From Halomonas sp. (GTDB taxonomy: Bacteria; Pseudomonadota; Gammaproteobacteria; Pseudomonadales; Halomonadaceae): a stretch of 64,000 nt of DNA. The position numbers and the translations under genes were made by a program. The stretch is from NCBI GenBank assembly GCA_018401555.1, contig JAGYKP010000081.1, positions 186,001 through 250,000 on the forward strand, in the 5' to 3' direction. How positions within the stretch are numbered: the stretch's first letter is position 1; each line of letters begins with the position of its first letter. This document shows positions 50,400 through 60,169 of this stretch, piece after piece. The notes beneath the pieces were generated by a model. The model was not told the DNA's origin. It saw only the letters and a list, made by a program, of their open reading frames with translations, and did no database searches.

Positions 50400-51575
50400 C
50401 TAAAACGGGGCGTTCCTGGCGTAGAGTCGTCTTCCTGCCACAAAGGTCTGTTGCGTCTGGAGGTCGTTGTCGAGCAGGGTGATGTCGGCGTCGTAGCCGA
50501 TCGCCAGGCGGCCCTTCCGGCCATCGAGGCCGAGCACTCGTGCCACGTTTCCCGAGACCAGGTCGAGCGCCTGATCGAGTGGTAGCACCGCCTCGCGGAC
50601 CAGGCGTTGCCAGTCCCCGATCAGGGTGGTGTTGCCCGCTACCCGCATGCCGATAAAGGCGCCTCGGGCGTCGAACTCGGGCAGGCTGCCGTTACAGTCG
50701 GAGCTCATCGTGATGCGCTCGACCGCCACGCCACGCCGGAGCAATTGCGATACCGCACCGAAGCCGCTCAGGTCGTCCTCGTCGGTGTCGTCGAAGGCCG
50801 TCACATCCACGTTGGCGTCGAAGGTCAGTGCATAGTCCGCGGCCTCCTCGAGCAGGTCGCGATGGCGGTTCACATGAGTCGGGATCACCTGCTCGGCGGG
50901 GATCTCGGTCTCGCCGAGCAGGCGGCGCAGCGGCTCCAGGCCGCGCTTGCCATCGCCGACATGGAAATGGCAGATACCCAGCTTGCCGGCCAGCATGGCA
51001 CCGACGCGTACCTCGCTGACCAGGCGCTCGATCTCGTCCTGACGCGGCTGGCTCGAACGATGGTCCGAGATGGCGATCTCGCCCAGACCGATGACCTCGG
51101 GGATCCAGGCCAGGTCGCGCTGCACGTCGCCGGTGAGAGTCGGTGGTGGCACGCGATACGACCCCGTGTACATATAGGCCGCGATACCCTCGTCGCGCAG
51201 TCCACGGACCTTGGCCAGCAGGTCTGCAGGGGAGCGGCTGATACCGTCGGTGCCCAACACCCCCACCACGGTGCCGATGCCCATTGAGGCAATCGCATGG
51301 GCGGTGATCTCCGGACAGCGGGTGCCGCAGCCCCCTTCGCCGCCACCGCCGGTCACATGCACGTGCTGGTCGATAAAGGCGGGCACCGCGGTGAGGTGGC
51401 GAGCCTCGACTACGCGCACTGGCCACCCTTCCGGCACGGCGAGATCGCGCCCCAGGGCGGCGATCCGGCCGTCGGCGATCAGGATCTCCGTGGCCTCGAG
51501 TCGTTCCGGGGCGAAGATGCTTCCGACACGCAGCAGGGTCAGCAGGGGAGCGTCTCGATCATCGAGGGGCATCAT
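50400..51575 (-). CDS. iadA: Isoaspartyl dipeptidase (beta-aspartyl peptidase)
   Basis: A 391-residue zinc amidohydrolase. Metal ligands: FIDQHVHVTGGGGEGGCGTR at the N-terminal side, VIPTHVNRHRDLLEE, and the catalytic Asp in ITMSSDCNGSLPEFD. TGSYRVPPPTLTGDVQRDLA fits IadA. Cleaves beta-linked Asp-X dipeptides. Third in an operon after cphB and cphA, with a four-base overlap, so its probable job is to split beta-Asp-Arg released from cyanophycin. Confidence 0.93.
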   Translation of the reverse strand: MMPLDDRDAPLLTLLRVGSIFAPERLEATEILIADGRIAALGRDLAVPEGWPVRVVEARHLTAVPAFIDQHVHVTGGGGEGGCGTRCPEITAHAIASMGIGTVVGVLGTDGISRSPADLLAKVRGLRDEGIAAYMYTGSYRVPPPTLTGDVQRDLAWIPEVIGLGEIAISDHRSSQPRQDEIERLVSEVRVGAMLAGKLGICHFHVGDGKRGLEPLRRLLGETEIPAEQVIPTHVNRHRDLLEEAADYALTFDANVDVTAFDDTDEDDLSGFGAVSQLLRRGVAVERITMSSDCNGSLPEFDARGAFIGMRVAGNTTLIGDWQRLVREAVLPLDQALDLVSGNVARVLGLDGRKGRLAIGYDADITLLDNDLQTQQTFVAGRRLYARNAPF

Positions 51576-54210
51576 GGCGCTTCTTCACTGGGATCAGTCG
51601 ACCCCGGTGAGCAGAAGCGGCGCCCCTTGAGACGCTCGATGGCACCATCGACGTCATCGATCAGCAGCACCAGCAGGTCGCCTTCACCGGCCTCGATCGA
51701 AGGCCCTGTCGACGGCCCGGGACTCTTCCATGATGACCTCCACCCGGCAGGCACCCGACACCGACTCGGCGCCCTCGCGCAGCAGGCGAGGCGGTGTCAC
51801 CGGAGGCGCGTCCGCGGGCGTCGGTCTCGTAGATGAACAGGACATCGTGCATCCGGGCGAGCAGGGTGCCGAGCGTGAACAGATCCTCGTCACGGCGATT
51901 GCCCGGGGCGCTGGCCACGCTGATGCGCCGCCGGGCAGGGATGCAGGCGACCAGTTCGCTCAAGGCCGCGAGTGCCGGCACGTTGTGCCCGTAGTCGATC
52001 AGCACCTTCATGCCGTTGGCGTCGATAAGGTTGGTGCGTCCGGGATTCTGTCCGGGGGTGGGATGGAAGGTCTGTAGGCCCCTCTGGATGTCGGCGATGG
52101 AGAGCCCCAGGGCATAGGCGGCCGCGCTGGCGGCCAGGGCGTTGGCGACGTTGAAGCGGGCATGGCCCTCGAAGGTGATCGGCACGTCCACCACCGGTAT
52201 CACCTCGGCCTCGACCTGGCCCTGGCGCATCACGATGCGTTCCTCATGGACCGTAAAGGCGACACCCTGATCGCGGACATGTCGGCGCACGGGGCGCGAG
52301 TCGGGGTCCAGAGTGAAGAAGATGATATTGCCCCGGGCCCACTCCTGGCCTGCCAGCACCCTGGGGTCGTCGGCGTTGAGCACGGCCGTCCCGCCTGGGC
52401 GCACGGCATCGATCACCACGGTCTTGCAGCGCGCCAGCTCGTCGAGGGTATGGATGTCGTGCTCGCCCAGGTGGTCGCTGGCGATGTTGAGCAATACGCC
52501 CACGTCACACTCGTCGAACCCCAGGCCGCGGCGCATGATGCCGCCGCGGGCGACCTCGAGCACGGCGCACTCGACCGTGGGTTCGCGCAGCACGATGGCA
52601 GCTGCCTGGGGGCCGCTGTAGTCACCGCGCAGGATCACATGGTTATCGACCTCGATGGTCCCGGTGCAGGCCATGCCGACATGGCGTCCCGCCTGGCGCA
52701 GCAGATGCGAGAGCAGGCGCACCGTGGTGGTCTTGCCGTTGGTACCGGTGACCGCCACGATGGGGATTCGCCCCGTGGCCTCGCTGTCCGGGAACAGCAT
52801 GTCGATGACCGGACGAGCGACATCGCGGCCCTCCCCGTGGGTGGGCGACAGGTGCATGCGAAAGCCGGGCCCGGCGTTGACCTCGACCACGGCGGCGGAC
52901 TGCTCCTCCAGGGGGCGGCTGAGGGTCTCGGCCAGCAGGTCGATGCCGATGATGTCCAGCCCCACCAGCCGTGCGATGCGCTCCGCCACGTAGCGTACCT
53001 CCGGATGGACATCGTCGGTCACGTCCGTGGCCGTGCCCCCGGTGCTGAGGTTCGCCGTGGGCTTGAGGAAGACCATCTCGCCGGCGGGGATGATGCTCTG
53101 CAGGGTCAGATTCTGCTGGCCGATCAGCCGCAGCGACTGTTCGTCCAGCTGGATCCGGGTCAGCAGGTTCTCGTGGCCGATACCGCGGCGCGGGTCCTTG
53201 TTCTCCTCGTCGACCAGGGCCTGCAGGGTGGCGACCCCATCGCCGACCACATGCGCCGGGCGGCGCCGGGCCGCGGCCACGAGCTTGTTGTCGATGACCA
53301 GCAGGCGATGGTCCTCGCCCCGGATGTACTGCTCGACGATCACCGAGGGGTTGCGCTGGGCGGCGATATCGAAGGCATCACGCAGCGACGGGTCGTCCTC
53401 GATGTTGGTACTCACGCCGCGGCCATGGTTGCCGATGACCGGCTTCACCGCGACGGGATAGCCGATGTCACGGACGGCGTCGAGCGCCTCATCGAAGGAG
53501 CCGCACACCCGCCCCAGAGGTACCGGAATGCCGGCATCGCCGAGCACCTGCTTGGTCCACTCCTTGTCGTCGGCGATGCCGTAGCCGATCAGGTCCGTGT
53601 GACCGGTCACCGTCGCCTGGATGCGCTGCTGCCGATGGCCCTGGCCGAACTGGATGTAGCTGTTCTCCTCGCTCAGGCGGGTATGGGGGATGCCACGCTG
53701 ACTGGCGGCCTCGACGATGGCGGCCGTGGAGGGCCCCAGCATGTGGGCGTCGCGCACCTGCTTGAGGCGGTCGATGATCGCCGGCATGTCGATCGCCTCG
53801 CCGGCGAACAGACGCTCGACGAGGTCGACGGCCTCGATCCCGGCGGCCAGGCCGCAGGCCTCGTCCCGGTAGCGGTAGACGACGTTGTAGATGCCGGGCT
53901 CGTAGCTGTCGACGGTCTTGCCATAGCCCACCGAGAAGCCGATCAGGTTCTGCAACTCGATGGCGACATGCTCGACGACATGACCGGCCCAGGTGCCGCG
54001 CTCCAGCCGCTCGAGGAAGCCGCCGGGGCGGCCCACCGAGCAGCGGTGCTCCTGGAGGGTTGGCAGCAGGGCGGTAATTCGCTCGACGATGCCGGGGACG
54101 AGATCGCTTGGCTTCTCCTCGAGTTCGCCGATGTCCAGGCGCAAGAAGATGGCCGGGTAGCGGCTGTAGTAGTTCGGGCCGCGCAGTGCCCGGTGCTCGA
54201 GAATGTTCAT
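51572..54210 (-). CDS. cphA: Cyanophycin synthetase (frameshifted at the C-terminal end)
   Basis: Builds multi-L-arginyl-poly-L-aspartate from Asp, Arg and ATP. About 880 residues: N-terminal domain (GPNYYSRYPAIFLRLDIGEL, HVVEHVAIELQNLIGFSVG), ATP-grasp domain (YPVAVKPVIGNHGRGVSTNI, VVEVNAGPGFRMHLSPTHGE), and a Mur-ligase-like domain with VAVTGTNGKTTTVRLLSHLL, NIASDHLGEHDI and FEGHARFNVANALAASAAAY. The last 60 residues need frame changes near 51815 and 51700. Overlaps both neighbours by four bases. Confidence 0.95.
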
Positions 54211-55055
54211 CGGCGCTCCGCGAGAATGGCGCCGAGTTCGTGGGGGACGAGATAGCGCCGCGCCTCGACGTCGAACCCATGGCCGCTGACCATCGCATGG
54301 AGGACCATGTTCTCGATGGCCACCGGTTCGCCCATGGACAGCTCGGCGATATTCGAGCTCGCCAGGTCCCGGCTGTCGATGAGGATGACATGCCCCGAGC
54401 CGATGGCCTCGAGGATGCCATGGGGATGGATGATCACGCCGGCATCCTCGCCCAGGCCTACCCCAAGGTGCTCGGGATTGCTCGCCCCGACCTCCATCAG
54501 CCGCGTGAAACGCCCGCGCTCGAGGAAGTGGCTGTCGATGATCAGGCCGTCGACGAAGCCGAGGCCGAAGGTCATGTTGACCCCGCCCTTGCGCAGGGCG
54601 TCGGTGGCGGCACCGTTATAGATCATGGTGCCCGGCATGGCCGCCGCGCCGGCACTGGTCCCGGCCACCACTGCGCCGCTGTCGAGGCGTTCGCGGATGG
54701 CACTCAGAACCGGGGAGCCACCCAGGACATTGGTCAGGCGAAGCTGGTCACCGCCGGTGAAGAAGATGACGCCGCTCTGCTCGATCAGGCGAACGGTGTC
54801 ATCCTTGGCCGCCTGACGGCGGTCGCGGATACCCAGCAGATGGACGCGGCTGGCCCCCAGGCGTTCAAAGGCCGCTTCGTAGTCGGGCAGCACCTCGTCG
54901 GGAATGCCGCTCGCGGTGGCGATGACCGCAACCTCATGGTTACCCTCGGGGGCCAGGGCAAAAACCCGGTTGAGGATCTCCAGATCGGAGGTTCTGTCCT
55001 CGGCACCGCCGATGGCGACGATAGGGCCGGGTACCGAGGTGGGGGGGGAGGTCAT
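54207..55055 (-). CDS. cphB: Cyanophycinase
   Basis: A 282-residue serine exopeptidase that breaks cyanophycin into beta-Asp-Arg dipeptides. Motifs: PIVAIGGAEDRTSDLEILNR at the start, GVIFFTGGDQLRLTNVLGG, the nucleophile site VVAGTSAGAAAMPGTMIYNG, and GLGFVDGLIIDSHFLERGRF. First gene of cphB-cphA-iadA. The intergenic region upstream (55056 on) should carry the operon promoter; TTATAA at about 55156-55161 is a possible -10 on that strand. Confidence 0.94.
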   Translation of the reverse strand: MTSPPTSVPGPIVAIGGAEDRTSDLEILNRVFALAPEGNHEVAVIATASGIPDEVLPDYEAAFERLGASRVHLLGIRDRRQAAKDDTVRLIEQSGVIFFTGGDQLRLTNVLGGSPVLSAIRERLDSGAVVAGTSAGAAAMPGTMIYNGAATDALRKGGVNMTFGLGFVDGLIIDSHFLERGRFTRLMEVGASNPEHLGVGLGEDAGVIIHPHGILEAIGSGHVILIDSRDLASSNIAELSMGEPVAIENMVLHAMVSGHGFDVEARRYLVPHELGAILAERR

Positions 55056-55421
55056 AATCCTTTCGTCGCCGAGCGACGCTTTGGAGCCAACGCAGAAAGC
55101 ACGCTGGCAGGATTCACCTGCCGAATGGCAAGATCCTTGCTGCCTACACTCTCACTTATAACAGGTTCATCGCGAACTGGCGGTAAAGTGACGCTTTTTT
55201 TGGGAGACGGGATGGAGAAGCTAGAGTAAATCCGATGAAGCCGATATTCACCGAAAACGGATGCTGACAGACACCGCCGCCGTCACCATGGGCATGAACT
55301 CGGCCTTCGCTCTCGAGATGATGACCCGGTGCCCCAGCGCCGAGGGGGCTACGGGCGCTTCCATGGATCAGGTGCATGTCGACCAGGACAGCCAGTGGCG
55401 CGACGACAAGCCAATCAATAG
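55056..55421. other. Region between cphB and the ISL3 element
   Basis: 366 bp. The first 150 bp are AT-richer and probably hold the cphB promoter. A plus-strand frame opens at 55261 (MLTDTAAVTMGMNSAFALEM) and runs into the insertion site; no family is recognised and it may not be a gene. Confidence 0.35.
55414..55421. repeat. 8-bp target-site duplication, left copy
   Basis: ATCAATAG directly abuts the left end of the insertion element; the identical eight bases follow its right end at 56771-56778. Confidence 0.9.
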
Positions 55422-56770
55422 GGCTCTTCGTCGTTGGGTGTGGAATTCGCACCCTGAGCTGGGCCAGGATATGACCTCCACGATGACAGGAGGCATGGCA
55501 TGGACGGCACCCAGATTCTGACCCTCGGCCTGGGCCTGGAAGCGCCCTGGATCCTCAAGGACCAGCACCTGGATACCGCCGTGTCGCCCCACCGGTTGGA
55601 CCTCTACGTCGAGGCCGAAGCGAGGCAGCCTCTACCCCTGTCCTGACTGCGGCAAGGCCTGCCCGGCTCACGACTTTGCCGACAAGACTTGGCGACACCT
55701 GAACTTCTTCCAACATCACTGCTACCTGCACGCCCGCGTGCCTCGCACCAAGTGCCCTGAGCATGGCGTCAAGCGCATCGAGGTGCCCTGGGCCCGGCCA
55801 GGCAGCGACTTCACCCTGCTGTTCGAGCAAGCCGCCATGTCGTTGGTCAAGGAGATGCCGGTACTAGCCGTCTCCCGGCAGCTGGAGATCTCCGACAAGC
55901 GGCTGTGGCGCATCGTGCACCACTACGTCGGCCGGATGCTGGGGGAACTGGATCTGAGCAACGTGGCCACCGTCGGCGTCGACGAGACCGCCTCTCGGCG
56001 CGGCCAGCGTTACGTGACGGTGTTCCTCGACATGCAGCGCAAGCAGGAGCCGGTGATCTTCGCCGTCCCCGGCCACGGCAAGGACACCATCAAGGCCTTC
56101 AGCGCCTTCCTGGCGGCCCATGGCGGCGATCCGGACAACGTGGTCGAGGTCGTCTGCGACATGTCACAAGCCTTCCTCAGCGGCGTGGCCGAGCATCTTC
56201 CCAAGGCCGACGTCACGGTCGACTGGTTCCATATCGTGCAGACCTTCACCAAGCGGCTGGACGAGGTGCGCAAGAAGGAGCGCCGGGAGCAGGGACACCC
56301 TAAGCCGCTGCGCTGGGCCCTGCTGAAGAGCCTGACAACGAGAACCTGACGCCCAAGCAGCTGGTGGCGCTCCAGGAGCTGGTGGCCGACCAGAGCGCCA
56401 CGTCCGACGCCTGGGTGATCAAGGAGAAGCTGCGCTGGATCCAGAAGGCCCCGACACCGCGAGCGGCCCGGTGGCGTATCACGAACTACCTCAAGGTCAT
56501 GAAGGCGGCGGTCTCGGAGAAGCCACTGCTGAAGCCCATGGGAAAAGCTCTGGAGACGCTGGAGCGGCACACCGACGCGGTGGTCAGGCGCTGGATCTCG
56601 GGGCTGACGAACGCGCGACTGGAAGGGATGAACGGCTTGTTCCAGGCGGCTCGGTCACGCGCACGCGGCTACCGGAACGAGGCCAACTTCATCGCCATGA
56701 TCTACCTGATTGGTAGCCCAGTGGGCCGCCTGTTCGATCAGGCCAAATCCACGTGAAGTGACGAAGAACC
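55422..56770 (+). mobile_element. ISL3-family insertion sequence, complete
   Basis: 1349 bp. The left end GGCTCTTCGTCGTTGG and the inverted right end GGTTCTTCGTCACTTC form imperfect terminal repeats with the GG(C/T)TCTTCGTC tip of ISL3 elements. Identical 8-bp flanks (ATCAATAG) are the size ISL3 transposition produces. One transposase gene fills it. Clean flanks suggest a fairly recent insertion without later rearrangement. Confidence 0.92.
55500..56756 (+). CDS. ISL3 family transposase (frameshifted)
   Basis: About 418 residues across breaks near 55618 and 56335. N-terminal MDGTQILTLGLGLEAPWILK, a zinc-finger-like part (YPCPDCGKACPAHDFADKTW), then the DDE core: TVGVDETASRRGQRYVTVFL (first Asp), VEVVCDMSQAFLSGVAEHLP with TVDWFHIVQTFTKRLDEVRK, and TNARLEGMNGLFQAARSRAR (Glu). 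If the breaks are real the copy is inactive; if they are sequencing errors it may be mobile. Confidence 0.9.
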
Positions 56771-56778
56771 ATCAATAG
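56771..56778. repeat. 8-bp target-site duplication, right copy
   Basis: ATCAATAG, identical to 55414-55421, directly after the right terminal repeat of the ISL3 element. Confidence 0.9.
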
Positions 56779-56822
56779 CGGCCTTGGGGTCCTGCAGCGT
56801 TTCCCGGCAAAGTGCGATGAAT

Positions 56823-56848
56823 CAAAAAAACCCCTGCATCGGCAGGGG
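56823..56848 (-). terminator. Intrinsic terminator for the secreted-protein gene
   Basis: On the minus strand CCCCTGC-CGAT-GCAGGGG is followed by a run of seven T. It lies 58 bp past the end of the leftward gene that ends at 56906. Confidence 0.85.
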
Positions 56849-56905
56849 CAAGGTCGCATCTGGCTGGAACCGCGACGGGGAACACATGAAGACCACGTTA
56901 CGCCA

Positions 56906-57265
56906 TTACTGCTGGTCGCTGTCCTGAGCATCGGGCATCGCGGCGTCACCCTGACTGTCTGACCGCGCTTCCGGTTGCTCACCGTTCGGCATGGGATCCA
57001 TGCCGCCGGCGAAGCCGCTATCCTCGGCCGGTGTACCCGGTTCGGCCCGGGTCTCGGGGTCAGTGAAGACATCTTCATCCGCTGCAGACGGCTGTGCCGG
57101 GGAGTTGGCCTGCTGGTTGCCATCCAGGCTGTCTTCGGCTGTCGTCGCGGGCGCCGGATCGGCGCTTGGCGCGTCATGCATATCGGCGAAAGCCAGTGGG
57201 CTGGCCATCAGTCCCGCGGCAAGGCCGAGAATGCCGGCCTTGTTGAGGAGTCTCTTCGCAATCAT
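56906..57265 (-). CDS. Small acidic secreted protein, unknown function
   Basis: 119 residues: basic start and signal peptide (MIAKRLLNKAGILGLAAGLM, ending SPLAFA), then a low-complexity mature part rich in Asp, Glu, Ala, Pro and Gln (ADEDVFTDPETRAEPGTPAE) ending AMPDAQDSDQQ. No domain is recognised. The strong acid bias fits a halophile's periplasmic protein. ATG at 57265 preferred over an upstream GTG. It follows the DUF4168 gene on the same strand. Confidence 0.65.
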   Translation of the reverse strand: MIAKRLLNKAGILGLAAGLMASPLAFADMHDAPSADPAPATTAEDSLDGNQQANSPAQPSAADEDVFTDPETRAEPGTPAEDSGFAGGMDPMPNGEQPEARSDSQGDAAMPDAQDSDQQ

Positions 57266-57350
57266 CCTTCCATCCTCGCCATGTGGATTGCCACCTGGTT
57301 CGGCAGCATCCGAGGCGCTCCTGTGCACCCCGGATGCTGGCTGGTCAGGG

Positions 57351-57734
57351 TTATGACTGGCCCATCTCCTGGACGCGCTGCATCAGCTCGGGATCCTGCT
57401 GGATGGCCTGGCCGATGGCATTGAAGGTGTCGACATCAAGGCCGCTGTCCTCGACCTCCTCGACCATCTTCTCGTTGGCCTCCATGCGGATCTCCTGCTG
57501 GGCTTCTTCGCCCTCGGCGGACTGCAGGCGCTCGGTATACTCCTGGGATACCGTGGCGATCTCCTGGGAGGCATCGGCAAACTGCTGCAGTTGCTGGTCG
57601 GAGAAATCCTGAGCCGGGGCGGCCGACTGGGGCTGTCCGGTGGTGGCGGCAGGATCCTGCTGGGCATTGGCGGTGGACACCATCAGGCCGGCACTGAGCA
57701 GGGCGGCAGAAAAGAGGGCGGTGATACGCAGCAT
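57351..57734 (-). CDS. DUF4168 domain secreted protein
   Basis: 127 residues with a signal peptide (ITALFSAALLSAGLMVSTANA) and one DUF4168 helical domain: FSDQQLQQFADASQEIATVS, QEIRMEANEKMVEEVEDSGL, and the closing motif DVDTFNAIGQAIQQDPELMQ. Function is unknown; related proteins occur in cyanobacteria and proteobacteria. Forms a pair with the acidic secreted protein downstream. Confidence 0.85.
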   Translation of the reverse strand: MLRITALFSAALLSAGLMVSTANAQQDPAATTGQPQSAAPAQDFSDQQLQQFADASQEIATVSQEYTERLQSAEGEEAQQEIRMEANEKMVEEVEDSGLDVDTFNAIGQAIQQDPELMQRVQEMGQS

Positions 57735-57843
57735 GGCTATCTCCCGTTGGTGTGGCGCGTGGCGCCGAATGAATGTGTCCCTGTGATGGCCATGCGGCAG
57801 TCGCGTTCACCACTTTCCTGTAACGGTTTGTAGTGTGAGTGGC

Positions 57844-58864
57844 TCAGGCCACCCTGAGCCGCTTGCCGAACATCAGCCCGCCCCAGGGGAGCCGGTTGGC
57901 GACCAGGTTCCAGGCGATGGAGCCCGCCAGGCCCACGGCGGCCAGCATCGCCACATAGAGCGGGAGCGGCAGGCGTTCCCCGCCGTCGAGCAGGTCGACC
58001 AGGTTGAAGAACATCGGGTGGGCCAGGTAGATGCCGAAGGAGAACTCGTTGAGGCGCTTGACCACAGGCGGGGCTCGGCCGACTGCGCAGGCGCGCCATG
58101 ATCCAGAGGGTAAACAGCAGGAACAGCGGAACCACCCACACCTCCTTGGAGGAGTACGCCAGCCAGCCGGGCAGCGACAGCAGGACCACCACGCCCAGCA
58201 TGGCGACCAGCCAGCCAGGATGGGCCAGGCGGACCAGCCAGGCCGGTCGCCTGGCGGGTGGGGCGTGAAAGTGCTGAACCAGCACCAGGGCCAGGAAGAA
58301 CAGGTAGAGCCAGCCGAGCGGTGCGATCCAGTGCAGGTAGCCCGGGGGAAACTCGCTGCGCCACTGCCAGTACCCCCACCAGCCCATGCTGATCAGGCTG
58401 CCGATCGCCAGCCAAGGTGTGCTAGGCAGCCAGCGGCCAAGATCGAAGCGCACGTAGAGCCAGTAGAAGGCATAGAACTGCGCGGCGATGATCAGGAAGT
58501 AGCCATGCCAGCCGGCATAGAGCAGGTACTCACGCAGCACCTCCAGCAGGCTGGCGTCGGTATTGGCGCTGCGCTGGCGCAGGAATTCGGCGCCCGAGTA
58601 GGCGAGGCCATAGACCGCATAGGGCACCAGCACATACTTGACCCGACTGGAGAGGAATCCCGCGGGGATATCGCGCCCGTAGCGCATGGAAAACAGGAAG
58701 ATCGAGATGAAGATGAAGATCGGGGTGCCCAGTACCGTGGGGATGCGGGCCAGATCGGTCGCCAGGGTGTCCAGGCGCTGGTTCAGGTGGTCGAGCAGGT
58801 GGAAGCAGAACACCGCCAGGCAGCCATAGGCGCGTAGCCAGTAGATCTCCTCGATGCGCTGCAT
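57844..58864 (-). CDS. Acyltransferase family 3 membrane protein (frameshift)
   Basis: About 340 residues across one break near 58078, with about ten helices. Start IYWLRAYGCLAVFCFHLLDH has the conserved His of OafA/WecH-type acyltransferases; FIFISIFLFSMRYGRDIPAG and the tail VKRLNEFSFGIYLAHPMFFN are typical. It probably acylates a surface sugar or glycolipid; the acceptor is unknown. Confidence 0.82.
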
Positions 58865-58958
58865 CCCGTTCCCCTTCTCGCCTCGCCTGAGTGAACACCG
58901 TCGACCTGAATGTTGTCGGACAGCGACAGGTCACAGGGATTCCCTTATGGGAGCAGAC

Positions 58959-59871
58959 ATGTCAGCCGTGCCACGCTGCGTAATCACATTTCTCCTGTTG
59001 TTGCTGACCTGGCCGGCCCTGGCTGGCCAGGTGTCTCACCACCAGTTTCCTTCGGCCACCCTCGGGCGGGATTACCCCTATACCCTCTACCTGCCGGATG
59101 GCTACCATGATGCCGGGCTCGACTACCCAGTGATCTATCTGCTGCACGGCTCCTTCGGCAGCGACCGGGACTGGGTGGAGCGCGGGGCGCTGAAGCAGAT
59201 CGCCGACCGCATGATCCGCCAGGGGCGCATCCCGCCTGCGGTCATCGTGATGCCCGGCAGCAGGAGCTGGTGGGTGGATGGTCACAACGAACAGGCGCGC
59301 AGCGCCTTCCTCGAGGAACTGCTGCCCCATGTGGAAGGGCTGTGGCGGGTGGTGCCGAAACGAGAGTGGCGCGGCATCGCCGGCCTTTCCGCCGGCGGAT
59401 TCGGCACCGTGAACTTCATGCTCGAGCGCCCCGAACTGTTCGCCGCCGCGGCGGCGCTGAGTCCGGCCAGCTACTATCCCCTGCCCCCGGCGGACTCCAC
59501 TGCCAGAAGGCATCCCGCCTTCCTGACGGCCGACAACCGGTTCGATGCCGATCTCTGGCGGCGGCTCAACTATCCCGCCCATCTGGAGCACTACCTGGCT
59601 CAGGAGCGGGTGGTCCCGCTCTACCTGAGCGCGGGCAGCCGAGATGCCTACGATGCAGTGACCCATGCCCGCCGCCTGCAGGCTGCGCTGCAACCCCATC
59701 AGCCGGGAGAGGTGCGGATGGAAGTGTTCTCCGGCGGTCATACCTGGCGGGTGTGGCGTGCCAGCCTGGGGCCGGCACTGGCGTTCATGTTCCGCTATCT
59801 CAAGCCCCCGCTACCGTCGGAATGTGGCCGCTGCGGAGGACCCCGTTCAGGCCAGTCGTGCCACCAGGTAG
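58959..59871 (+). CDS. Secreted esterase of the alpha/beta hydrolase (esterase D-like) family; 3' end uncertain
   Basis: Signal peptide (VITFLLLLLTWPALA) then RDYPYTLYLPDGYHDAGLDY, PVIYLLHGSFGSDRDWVERG, the nucleophile motif GIAGLSAGGFGTVNFMLERP, an Asp in SAGSRDAYDAVTHARRLQ and the His in EVFSGGHTWRVWRASLGPAL. About 290 residues are clear; after FMFRYLKPP the frame stays open into the oppositely oriented norF-like gene, so a frame break near 59800 is likely and the stop given is a guess. ATG 59859 bases aside, the start at 58959 follows GGGAGCAG. Confidence 0.78.
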
Positions 59872-60137
59872 CCGGCGCCGATCAGTGCCAGGGTCAGCGC
59901 CACCAGGCCCACGAAGGCGCCCTTCCAGGCCGGGGTGGCCATGCGCAGGTTGAGGTAGACCATCAGCAGGCGCTGGGCCTTGAAGCCGGTGGCCAGGATC
60001 ACCAGGGCCGCCGACCATAGCGGCAGCGCCTGCCAGTCGTTGGCGTCGAAGAGCGCCGAAACCATGGAGACCAGGGTCAGTCCCATCAGGATCGCCCAGG
60101 TGGTCAGCAGGCGGCGTGTGCCGGGCAGCGATGTCAT
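59847..60137 (-). CDS. norF: NorF-like / cytochrome c oxidase subunit IV family protein
   Basis: 96 residues, three membrane helices (LLTTWAILMGLTLVSMVSAL, LPLWSAALVILATGFKAQRL, FVGLVALTLALIGAGYLVAR). The pattern matches the small subunit-IV-like proteins that accompany NorE. In Paracoccus such proteins support NO reductase activity. It follows norE by 32 bp. Naming as norF rests on context. Confidence 0.75.
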   Translation of the reverse strand: MTSLPGTRRLLTTWAILMGLTLVSMVSALFDANDWQALPLWSAALVILATGFKAQRLLMVYLNLRMATPAWKGAFVGLVALTLALIGAGYLVARLA

Positions 60138-60169
60138 GGCAGCCTCCGTGTCAGCGCAGGAGAGAGCCC

